Part shown: piece after piece, positions 6,701 through 11,967 of the stretch
Numbering within the stretch: the stretch's first letter is position 1
Layout of the letters: every line of letters begins with the position of its first letter
Assembly (NCBI GenBank): GCA_947478535.1
Contig: CANJXD010000120.1
Coordinates: 1 to 12,542, forward strand
Reading direction: 5' to 3'
Length of the DNA stretch: 12,542 bases
DNA from: Acetobacteraceae bacterium
GTDB lineage: Bacteria; Pseudomonadota; Alphaproteobacteria; Acetobacterales; Acetobacteraceae
The notes under the pieces: generated by a model
What the model was told of the DNA's origin: nothing
The model's database searches: none
Seen by the model: the letters and a program-made list of their open reading frames with translations, nothing else
Made by a program: the position numbers and the translations under genes

Positions 6701-6878
6701 ACATTCTTTTGGGCCGGTCAAGCTGACCGTTCCGGATAAAAAACATCCACAAAAGGCGACTGGCCGTTCCGCTTGGCAATGTGGGATCCCGCAATGCCGC
6801 GGCATTGCTGGGTTCCCTTGATGCTCACGGAATTTTGACCGAATGCTTGACCGGGATCGAGATTTTTTAATCTAGAAA
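6635..6878. promoter_or_regulatory. AT-rich intergenic region with several palindromes
   Basis: This 244-bp gap between the regulator and zur (both on the minus strand) stands out by composition. Bases 6661-6900 are about 48% GC by hand count, and 6860-6890 is almost all A/T, against about 70% for the window. It holds a 15-bp inverted repeat CGGTCA-AGC-TGACCG (6715-6729), a long hairpin at 6783-6817, the inverted repeat AGATT-TTTT-AATCT (6860-6873), and five copies of TGACCG counting both strands (6645, 6715 reversed, 6724, 6836, 6848). It must carry the promoter of the small regulator and the 3' end of zur. A 43-codon frame on the plus strand (6690-6821) lacks a ribosome binding site and I do not call it. 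Confidence 0.5.
6783..6817. repeat. Long inverted repeat with an 18-bp perfect palindromic core
   Basis: The core GCAATGCCGCGGCATTGC (6791-6808) is a perfect palindrome. It is flanked by GGGATCCC (6783-6790) and GGGTTCCC (6810-6817), which pair with one mismatch after a single bulged T. In RNA either strand would fold into a stable hairpin of about 15 base pairs. No T-tract follows on either strand, so it is not a standard intrinsic terminator, although it lies about 60 bp past the zur stop. It could be a transcript end, a protein-binding site or a dispersed intergenic repeat. Confidence 0.6.
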
Positions 6879-7382
6879 TTATATTTTTTGCATGAGCTCC
6901 GGCGTCGCGGCGCAAGCGACGCAGAGACCTTCCACCTCCAGCGTCATGCGCCAGGGGGTGAAGCCGGCGCGCCGCGCCGCGGCATCCACCGCCTCTGCGA
7001 CATCATGATCGCAGACCTCCGTCGTGATGCCGCAGCGCCGGCAGATCAGGAACTGGTGCGGGTGGGGATGGTCATGCGTGTGGCCATGGCCCGGCTCCTC
7101 CGCGCAACCGACGAACGCATTCAGCCGTTCGACCTTGTGGATCAGTCCCTGCTCCATCAGGAAATCCAGCGCCCGGTAGACAGTGGGAGGCGCCGCGCCC
7201 CGCCTTTCGCCGCGCAATTTGTCCAGCAGCGCATAGGCACCAATCGGCTGGGCTTCCTCCAGCACCAGGCGCAGGACCTGCCGGCGCAACTCCGTCAGTT
7301 GCACGCCGCGCCGCTCACAGGTCTCCGCCGCCCGCGCCATCAGCGCCGCGGCGTCCTTCAGCGCCATGCCCTGCGTCGCCAT
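6879..7382 (-). CDS. zur: Zinc uptake regulator Zur (Fur family)
   Basis: The product has 167 residues. An N-terminal winged helix (about 20-85; PTVYRALDFLMEQGLIHKVE) is followed by the Fur-type dimer domain. The structural zinc cysteines are C114-x2-C117 (CRRC) and C154-x2-C157 (CVAC). C93 in RLNAFVGC lines up with the regulatory-site cysteine of E. coli Zur, and ALDFLMEQG plus HKVE with a later GLCVAC are closer to Zur than to Fur. A His-rich loop (H99-H109, six His) precedes the CxxC. With zinc bound, such proteins repress zinc uptake and zinc-sparing genes. It is divergent from hisI and a COG0523 GTPase, with a palindrome between. ATG 7382 has a G-rich but weak ribosome binding site; M6 is an alternative start. 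Confidence 0.87.
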   Translation of the reverse strand: MATQGMALKDAAALMARAAETCERRGVQLTELRRQVLRLVLEEAQPIGAYALLDKLRGERRGAAPPTVYRALDFLMEQGLIHKVERLNAFVGCAEEPGHGHTHDHPHPHQFLICRRCGITTEVCDHDVAEAVDAAARRAGFTPWRMTLEVEGLCVACAATPELMQKI

Positions 7383-7423
7383 TCTCAGCCCCCAAATGGA
7401 CGTTCATGCTAGCACCCGGCACC

Positions 7424-7440
7424 TTGGAATAATATACCAA
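7424..7440. promoter_or_regulatory. Candidate Zur operator overlapping divergent promoters
   Basis: TTGGAATAATATACCAA is a 17-bp palindrome with one mismatched pair around a central A, and it is the only AT-rich stretch in the zur-hisI gap. It resembles the AT-rich palindromes bound by Zur and other Fur-family proteins. On the minus strand it contains TGG-TATATT, an extended -10-like element for zur, with the start codon about 50 bp on. On the plus strand AATAAT (7428-7433) is one base from TATAAT, which would start hisI transcription at about 7440. A repressor here would block both genes. Direct binding by Zur is inference. Confidence 0.5.
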
Positions 7441-7444
7441 CGCC

Positions 7445-7870
7445 ATGACCCACTCCGCCTCACCGGCCATCCCGGATTCCAGCGCCCGCCAGGCCATGCT
7501 CGACGCCATCCGCTTCGACGCCCAGGGCCTCGTCACCTGCGTCGCCCAGGCCGATGGCACCGGGGAAGTCCTGATGGTCGCCTGGATGAACCGGGACGCG
7601 GTGGCCGAGACGCTCGCCACCGGCCGCGTCTGCTATTGGTCCCGCTCCCGCCAATCGCTGTGGCGCAAGGGCGAGACCTCCGGCCAGAGGCAGCGCCTGG
7701 TCGATCTCCGACTCGATTGCGACGGCGATACGCTGCTCGCGATCGTCGAGCAGGATGGCGTCGCCTGCCACACCGGCCGCCGCACCTGCTTCTATCGCGC
7801 CATCCGCGACGGCGCGCTGGCCACCATCGCGGCGCCGGAGGTGGACCCGGAGGTTCTCTACGGCCGATGA
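7445..7870 (+). CDS. hisI: Phosphoribosyl-AMP cyclohydrolase
   Basis: This 141-residue protein is a stand-alone HisI. It hydrolyses the purine ring of phosphoribosyl-AMP in histidine biosynthesis, a cytosolic zinc- and magnesium-dependent step. Signature segments are EVLMVAWMNRDAV, RVCYWSRSRQSLWRKGETSG, LDCDGD (91-95) and ACHTGRRTCFYR. The three zinc cysteines C92, C108 and C115 are all present, and Asp 91, 93 and 95 form the magnesium site. There is no HisE domain. The ATG at 7445 lies only four bases after the candidate operator and has no ribosome binding site, so translation may be leaderless; M18 is a fallback start with a poor site. Its stop overlaps the ATG of the COG0523 gene (ATGA). 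Confidence 0.9.
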   Translation: MTHSASPAIPDSSARQAMLDAIRFDAQGLVTCVAQADGTGEVLMVAWMNRDAVAETLATGRVCYWSRSRQSLWRKGETSGQRQRLVDLRLDCDGDTLLAIVEQDGVACHTGRRTCFYRAIRDGALATIAAPEVDPEVLYGR

Positions 7871-8913
7871 GTGGCCCGATCCCGCTGACGGTCCTCACCG
7901 GCTTCCTCGGCGCCGGCAAGACCACGCTGCTGAACGCCCTGCTGCGCCATCCCGCGCTGGCCGATACCGCCGTGCTGATCAATGAATTCGGCGAGATCGG
8001 CCTCGATCACCTGCTGGTCGAACGGCTCGACGGCGATACGGTGCTGCTGAATGCGGGCTGCCTCTGCTGCACCGTGCGCGGGGACCTGTCTCGCGCCCTC
8101 GATGGGTTATGGGACCGGGTGCTGGCGGGGCATCCCCTGGCGCGAGTCGTGGTGGAAACCACGGGGCTCGCGGACCCCGCGCCCATCCTGCACACGCTGA
8201 TCGCCGACCCGCGCCTTGCCCGCCGCTTCGTGCTCGATGGCGTTGTCACCCTGGTCGATGCCGTCTCCGGCGCCGCAACGCTCGACAGCCAGCCCGAGGC
8301 GCTGCGCCAGGCCGCGGTCGCCGACCGGATCGTCCTCAGCAAGACGGACCTCGCGGCGCCGGAGGCCGTGGCCGCGCTGATCGGCCAGTTGCGCGCCCTG
8401 AACCCGGTGGCGCCGATCCTGGTCGCCACCGCCGGCGCCATCGCCCCGGAGTCGCTGCTCGCCGCCGGCCCCTTCGATGCCAGCGTGAAATCCCCTGATG
8501 TCGCCGCCTGGATCGGCGCCGCCGCGCCGCAGGGCCATCATGGCCACCCCCATCATCACCATGACCCCAACCGGCATGACCCGCGCATTGAGGCCCTCTG
8601 CCTCGAATTCGACGCCCCCCTGCCCTGGGACGGCGTCGCCTCCTTCCTCGAAATGCTGGCGATGACGCGGGGTGCGGCGGTGCTGCGGGTGAAGGGCATC
8701 CTCGACCTGGTCGATGAGCCGCGCCCGGTCGTCGTGCATGGCGTGCAGCACCTGTTCCACCCGCCGACGCGCCTCGCCGCCTGGCCGGCCGGCCTGCCCC
8801 GCCGGTCCCGCCTCGTCTTCGTGCTGCGGGACCTGCCCCCGGCGGTGGTGCGGGACGGGCTTTCGGCCTTCCTCGACGCGGCGCGCCGGAGTCCCGCGAC
8901 CGTCACCCCCTGA
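7867..8913 (+). CDS. COG0523/CobW-type GTPase, likely zinc metallochaperone
   Basis: The 348-residue protein is a G3E-family P-loop GTPase. Walker A is GFLGAGKTT (12-20). The metal-binding CLCC is at 65-68, ETTG at 97-100 is the switch/Walker B region, and SKTD at 158-161 is the guanine-specificity motif. A His-rich loop (H224-H237, eight His) joins the GTPase to the C-terminal CobW domain, which ends with HGVQHLFHPP and RLVFVLRDL. Members of this family deliver zinc to client enzymes during zinc limitation, while others act in cobalamin synthesis. No cobalamin gene is nearby, whereas zur and the zinc enzyme hisI are, so the zinc role is favoured. ATG 7867 overlaps the hisI stop; longer frames upstream are hisI in another frame. 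It is probably co-transcribed with hisI. Confidence 0.88.
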   Translation: MSGPIPLTVLTGFLGAGKTTLLNALLRHPALADTAVLINEFGEIGLDHLLVERLDGDTVLLNAGCLCCTVRGDLSRALDGLWDRVLAGHPLARVVVETTGLADPAPILHTLIADPRLARRFVLDGVVTLVDAVSGAATLDSQPEALRQAAVADRIVLSKTDLAAPEAVAALIGQLRALNPVAPILVATAGAIAPESLLAAGPFDASVKSPDVAAWIGAAAPQGHHGHPHHHHDPNRHDPRIEALCLEFDAPLPWDGVASFLEMLAMTRGAAVLRVKGILDLVDEPRPVVVHGVQHLFHPPTRLAAWPAGLPRRSRLVFVLRDLPPAVVRDGLSAFLDAARRSPATVTP

Positions 8914-8943
8914 GACAACCGCTTCCGTTGACTTGCCCCCCGC

Positions 8944-8963
8944 CCCGCGCTTCCCTGCGCGGG
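8944..8963. terminator. GC-rich hairpin after the COG0523 gene
   Basis: CCCGCGC (8944-8950) and GCGCGGG (8957-8963) form a perfect 7-bp stem with a 6-base loop, 30 bp after the COG0523 stop and about 30 bp before the GPP34 start. No T-run follows. It may end the hisI transcript or sit in the leader of the next one. TTGACT at 8928-8933 looks like a -35 box, but no matching -10 is found at normal spacing, so a promoter here is not established. Confidence 0.4.
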
Positions 8964-8994
8964 AGATAAGACGGGCGAGGGAGTGCGGGCCGCC

Positions 8995-9645
8995 ATGCCG
9001 CTGACAATGCCGGAGGAAATCCTCCTCCTGATGCTGGACGACGAGACCGGGCGGCTTGAGGAGCGCGCCGCCCCATCGGGTGACTACGCCCTCGCTGGCG
9101 CGGTGCTCGCCGAACTCGCCCTCGCCGGCCGCGTCGATACCGATCCGGGCAAGCTCTACGTCGTGAACCCGGCGCCGACCGGGGACGCGCTGCAGGACCG
9201 CGCCCTCGCGCAGATCGTGGCCGCCAAGGAAGTCGGCGACAGCCGCCATTGGATCGAGACCCTCGCCGCCGATGCAGAGGATTTCCGGGAAGCGCTGTTC
9301 GCGCGCCTGGTCGCCAAGGGCATCCTGAAGCGGATCGACGGCAAGTTCCTCTGGGTTTTCCCGGAACGCCGCTACCCCGTGATCGACGACAAGGAAGAAC
9401 GCGAAGTGAAGGCCCGCATCATGGGCGTGCTGTTCCAGGATGACATCCCGGACCCCCGCGACTCCATGCTGATCGGCCTCTGCCGCGCCGCCGGGCTGTT
9501 TTCCCTGCTGCTCTCCTCGCAGGAGCTGGACCGTGTGCAGCCCCGTATCGACCAGGTCGCGGACCTTGAGGAGCTGAACCGCTCCCTCGCCGACGCGATC
9601 CGCGAAATCTATGCCCAGATCGCGCGCTACGCGCCGATGATCTGA
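8995..9645 (+). CDS. GPP34 (GOLPH3/Vps74-like) family protein
   Basis: The 216-residue product spans one GPP34 domain. Recognised segments are MPEEILLLMLDDETGRLEE at the start, ALAGAVLAELALAGRVDTD, PTGDALQDRALAQIV, then RLVAKGILKRIDGKFLWVFPERRYPVID and DPRDSMLIGLCRAAGLF. In eukaryotes the family binds phosphatidylinositol 4-phosphate at the Golgi; in bacteria the role is unknown. There is no signal peptide or long membrane segment, so it is probably cytosolic or peripheral to the membrane. ATG 8995 is preferred to the in-frame GTG at 8983 because GAGGGAG at 8977-8983 is usable for the former and too close for the latter. It is followed after 39 bp by a STAS gene, probably in the same transcript. 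Confidence 0.82.
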   Translation: MPLTMPEEILLLMLDDETGRLEERAAPSGDYALAGAVLAELALAGRVDTDPGKLYVVNPAPTGDALQDRALAQIVAAKEVGDSRHWIETLAADAEDFREALFARLVAKGILKRIDGKFLWVFPERRYPVIDDKEEREVKARIMGVLFQDDIPDPRDSMLIGLCRAAGLFSLLLSSQELDRVQPRIDQVADLEELNRSLADAIREIYAQIARYAPMI

Positions 9646-9684
9646 CCGGCGCACCCCATCAGCGATCAGGACAGGACAGGCTCA

Positions 9685-10017
9685 ATGGATATCACTGAAA
9701 GCACCGTCGGCGCCGTGAAGGTCGCCGCCCTCAAGGGCCGGCTGGACACAGCGACGGCACCGGGCGCCGAGGCCACGCTGCTCGGCATGCTGGAAGGCGG
9801 CACCAAGGTGGTCGCCGACCTCGCGGAGGTGCACTACGTCTCCTCCGCCGGGCTGCGCGTGCTGCTGAAGGCGGCCAAACAGGCCAAGGCCAGCGGCAGC
9901 AGCTTCGCCGTGGCGGGCCCGCAGGCCCCGGTGCGCGAAGTGCTGGAAATCAGCGGCTTCGACAAGATCCTGAGCATCCACCCGACGCGCGACGCCGCCG
10001 TCGCCGCGCTGGGCTGA
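9685..10017 (+). CDS. Single-domain STAS protein (anti-sigma factor antagonist-like)
   Basis: This 110-residue protein is one STAS domain. The pattern GRLDTATAPGAEATLL, then VVADLAEVHYVSSAGLRVLLKAAKQAKA, matches SpoIIAA/RsbV-type anti-anti-sigma factors. The serine pair in VSSAGL (S52, S53) holds the position where a partner-switching kinase would phosphorylate. The C-terminus (VREVLEISGFDKILSIHPTRDAAVAAL) is the usual final helix. It could regulate a sigma factor or another target through an anti-sigma kinase, but no kinase, phosphatase or sigma gene is in the window. Three AGG triplets five bases apart (9668-9680) form the ribosome binding site. It follows the GPP34 gene closely and converges on the SemiSWEET gene. 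Confidence 0.85.
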   Translation: MDITESTVGAVKVAALKGRLDTATAPGAEATLLGMLEGGTKVVADLAEVHYVSSAGLRVLLKAAKQAKASGSSFAVAGPQAPVREVLEISGFDKILSIHPTRDAAVAALG

Positions 10018-10107
10018 GGAGAGACCTCTCCTCTCCAGGATAAGGCGCCGGCCACACCCTTGGCGCCCCCTCTCCCGCTTGCGGGGGGTTCGGCGCACTG
10101 CGCCGGA
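10018..10107. terminator. Cluster of hairpins between convergent STAS and SemiSWEET genes
   Basis: GGAGA-GACC-TCTCC (10018-10031) begins right at the STAS stop. GCGCC at 10063-10067 can pair with GGCGC at 10092-10096 around a C-rich/G-rich inner stem. CGGCGC-ACT-GCGCCG (10091-10105) is a perfect 6-bp stem. The stretch around 10066-10088 (a C-run, then CTCCCGCTTGCGGG) looks like the CCCTCTCCCGCTTGCGGG intergenic repeats seen in other proteobacteria. Together they probably end both convergent transcripts. The rest of this 142-bp gap shows nothing else. Confidence 0.5.
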
Positions 10108-10159
10108 CGCCCTTGGGCTGGTCGGGGTGGGGGCCGATCCACCTTACCGGATCAGCGCG

Positions 10160-10414
10160 TTACCCCCGCCGCAACTTCACCATCAGCAGATACAGCGTCA
10201 GCGGCACCGTCACGATATTGGCCGCAACCAACCCCGTGCTGCCCTTCATCGCGCCGTAGGCCAGCCACAGGCTGTTGCCGACCACCAGCAGCACCAGCAG
10301 CCCCAGGCTGAAGTCCCGTGCCGAGCGCGTCCGCCACGTCTTCACGGCCTGCGGCACGAAGGCGCTCGTCGTCAGGCAGCCCGCCACCACACCCACCGCC
10401 TCGATCGGATCCAC
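10160..10414 (-). CDS. SemiSWEET sugar transporter (PQ-loop repeat)
   Basis: The 84-residue product has three membrane helices: an N-terminal one (EAVGVVAGCLTTSAFVPQAV), a second (LGLLVLLVVGNSLWLAYGAM) and a third (GLVAANIVTVPLTLYLLMVK). The PQ-loop signature FVPQAVKTWRTRSARDFS lies between the first two. This is the size and layout of bacterial SemiSWEETs, which dimerise in the inner membrane and let sugars pass down their gradient. The substrate cannot be read from sequence. The start is GTG at 10414, supported by AGGGGA about seven bases upstream; the reading frame stays open far upstream, but that is antisense to the GNAT and nitrilase genes. It is divergent from the GNAT gene with 69 bp between starts. 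Confidence 0.85.
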   Translation of the reverse strand: MDPIEAVGVVAGCLTTSAFVPQAVKTWRTRSARDFSLGLLVLLVVGNSLWLAYGAMKGSTGLVAANIVTVPLTLYLLMVKLRRG

Positions 10415-10483
10415 GCTGCGTTCCCCTGTCGTTGCGGAAGACAGGCTTTGCACCGCCGCCGCGCGCCCCCTATGCATCGCCCC

Positions 10484-11080
10484 ATGCCGAGCGTCCACCT
10501 GACCTTCGAAACCCTGGCCGGGGCGGCCCTGCACCCCCTGCTGCCGGCCCTGTCGGGGCTGCGCATCGCCGTCTTCGCAGAATGGCCCTACCTCTACGAA
10601 GGCGATGAGGCCCATGAACGGGTCTATCTCCGCGCCTATGCCGATGCCCCTGGCGCCGCCGTGGTGGTCTGCCGGGATGGCGATCGCGTGGTCGGCGCTG
10701 CCACCTGCGAGCCGATGACCCAGGGCCACCCCCCTGTCGCCAGCGCCTTCCTCGCCGCCGGGCTGGACCCAGCCCGCTTCTGTTATTTCGGCGAATCCGT
10801 CCTGCTGAAGCCCTATCGTGGCCTCGGCGCCGGGGTGCGCTTCTTCGCCGAACGCGAAGCCCATGCCCGCAGCCTGGGCCTGCCGGAGACCGCCTTCTGC
10901 GGCGTGGTGCGGGACCCCGAGGACCCTCGCCGCCCCGCGGACTACACCCCGCTCGATACCTTCTGGCGCAAGCGCGGCTATGCCCCCCTCCCCGGCCTGA
11001 CCGTGAGTTTCAACTGGAAGGAACCGGGGCAGGACACGGAAATTCCACACGATCTTGCCTTCTGGAACAAGACGCTGTGA
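10484..11080 (+). CDS. GNAT family N-acetyltransferase (nitrilase-linked type)
   Basis: The product has 198 residues. The N-terminal segment LRIAVFAEWPYLYEGDEAHERVYL is typical of one GNAT subgroup. The acetyl-CoA loop is YRGLGAGVRFFAEREAHARSLG, preceded by the strand CYFGESVLL, and the C-terminal DTFWRKRGYAPLPGLTVSFNWKE closes the fold. The substrate is unknown. ATG 10484 is chosen to match the family's short N-terminus; ATG 10472 in the same frame is possible, and neither has a ribosome binding site. The stop overlaps the GTG of the next gene (GTGA). I recall proteins in which such a GNAT is fused to a carbon-nitrogen hydrolase, so this neighbouring pair may work on the same metabolite, but that is inference. 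Confidence 0.82.
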   Translation: MPSVHLTFETLAGAALHPLLPALSGLRIAVFAEWPYLYEGDEAHERVYLRAYADAPGAAVVVCRDGDRVVGAATCEPMTQGHPPVASAFLAAGLDPARFCYFGESVLLKPYRGLGAGVRFFAEREAHARSLGLPETAFCGVVRDPEDPRRPADYTPLDTFWRKRGYAPLPGLTVSFNWKEPGQDTEIPHDLAFWNKTL

Positions 11081-11967
11081 CGGTGCCGCGAGCCTTTCGC
11101 CTCGGCCTGCTCGCCTGGCCGGTCGGGCGCCCGGCCTCGGTCGCCGCATTCGGCGCCCGCCTCGATGCCTGGCTTGACCAGGCCCGCGGCAAGGCGGACC
11201 TCGTGGTGCTGCCCGAATATGCCTGCGTCGAGCTGGGCGCCGCCCTGTCCGGCGAGGACGCCCCCGACGAAGCGGCCGAGCTGCGCGGCATTGTCGCCCA
11301 TGCGCCGGACATCCTCGCCGTGATGCGCGACGCCGCCCGCCGCGCCGGGCTCTGGCTGGTGCCCGGCACGCTGCCTGTGGCGGAAGGCGGCCGCGTCGTG
11401 AACATCGCCCCGCTGATCGCCCCCGATGGCCGCATGGCCGCGCAGCAGAAGCGGATGATGACGCGCTTCGAGGCCGAACGCTGGGGCATCTCCCCCGGGG
11501 CCGCGCCCGCGGTCTTCGAGACCCCTTGGGGAAAAATAGGAATTTCAATATGTTATGACGTTGAATTCCCAAAACACGCGAGAATGCAGGTCGAAGCCGG
11601 GGCCTGGGTGATCCTTGCGCCCTCCTCCACGGATAGCCTGCACGGCTTTTCCCGCATCCGCATCGGCGCCCAGGCCAGGGCGTTGGAAAACCAGTGCTAT
11701 GTCGCGGTTGCGCCCACCGTGGGCCTCGCCCCCTGGTCCGCGGCATTGGATGAAAACCACGGCCAGGCCGCCGTCTTCGGCCCGCCCGATCGCGGCTTCC
11801 CCGCCGATGGCGTCGTCGCCGCCAGCCCGATGGATACGCCGGGCTGGGTCTTCGCCACGCTGGATCCGGCCTTGGTGGAGGCCGTCCGTCGCGATGGCGC
11901 CGTGCTCAACCACCGTGATTTCCCCCGCGCGCCAATGCCGCGCTGCACGCCAGCGGAGTACCGATGA
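11077..11967 (+). CDS. Carbon-nitrogen hydrolase (nitrilase superfamily amidase)
   Basis: The 296-residue protein carries the nitrilase-superfamily Glu-Lys-Cys triad. The Glu lies in VVLPEYACVE (about residues 44-53), the Lys in AAQQKRMMTRFE and the nucleophile C159 in ISICYDVEFP. Such enzymes hydrolyse amides, omega-amides or carbamoyl groups in the cytosol; the exact substrate is not identifiable. The GTG start at 11077 gives a 4-base overlap with the GNAT stop, and its own stop overlaps the lpxB ATG (ATGA). Codons 152-169 around the active-site cysteine are strikingly AT-rich (GGA, AAA, ATA, ATT, TCA, TGT, TAT, AGA) and unlike the rest of the gene. The reading frame and conserved residues remain intact, so the protein should be functional. 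Confidence 0.85.
   Translation: MTVPRAFRLGLLAWPVGRPASVAAFGARLDAWLDQARGKADLVVLPEYACVELGAALSGEDAPDEAAELRGIVAHAPDILAVMRDAARRAGLWLVPGTLPVAEGGRVVNIAPLIAPDGRMAAQQKRMMTRFEAERWGISPGAAPAVFETPWGKIGISICYDVEFPKHARMQVEAGAWVILAPSSTDSLHGFSRIRIGAQARALENQCYVAVAPTVGLAPWSAALDENHGQAAVFGPPDRGFPADGVVAASPMDTPGWVFATLDPALVEAVRRDGAVLNHRDFPRAPMPRCTPAEYR
11530..11583 (+). other. AT-rich codon-usage patch over the catalytic Cys of the amidase
   Basis: Eighteen codons here contain 19 G/C of 54 bases (35%), and 14 of 18 third positions are A or T, while flanking codons almost all end in G or C. Two ATA codons and one AGA appear together. The protein sequence through the patch is a normal nitrilase active-site motif. The boundaries are sharp: GAGACCCCTTGG before, ATGCAGGTC after. 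Confidence 0.85.

Noticed and set aside
6690..6821. 43-codon plus-strand frame in the AT-rich gap (begins MTSSHSFGPVK)
   Set aside because: No ribosome binding site, it runs through the palindromes, and no similarity is recognisable. A conserved small protein cannot be excluded without comparison to relatives.
6718..6915. 65-codon minus-strand frame overlapping the end of zur
   Set aside because: Overlaps the zur 3' end in another frame and runs across the long hairpin; no motif or ribosome binding site.
7445..7870. hisI as a zinc-independent backup paralog of the kind found in Zur regulons
   Set aside because: All three zinc-binding cysteines (C92, C108, C115) are intact, so it looks like an ordinary zinc-dependent HisI.
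7867..8913. CobW function in cobalamin synthesis
   Set aside because: No cobalamin gene is nearby and the flanking genes are zinc-related; the COG0523 zinc-chaperone role fits better, though sequence alone does not exclude it.
8928..8970. Sigma-70 promoter before the GPP34 gene (TTGACT at 8928, GATAAG at 8965)
   Set aside because: The spacing between the two elements is 31 bases, far from the usual 16-18, and a hairpin lies between them.
8107..9654. 515-codon open frame on the minus strand over the COG0523 and GPP34 genes
   Set aside because: It spans two well-supported genes and their gap, has a His/Gly/Arg-rich composition and shows no family motif.
10415..11746. Very long N-terminal extension of the SemiSWEET reading frame
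   Set aside because: The extension is antisense to the GNAT and amidase genes and Arg-rich; the GTG at 10414 with AGGGGA upstream gives a normal 84-residue SemiSWEET.
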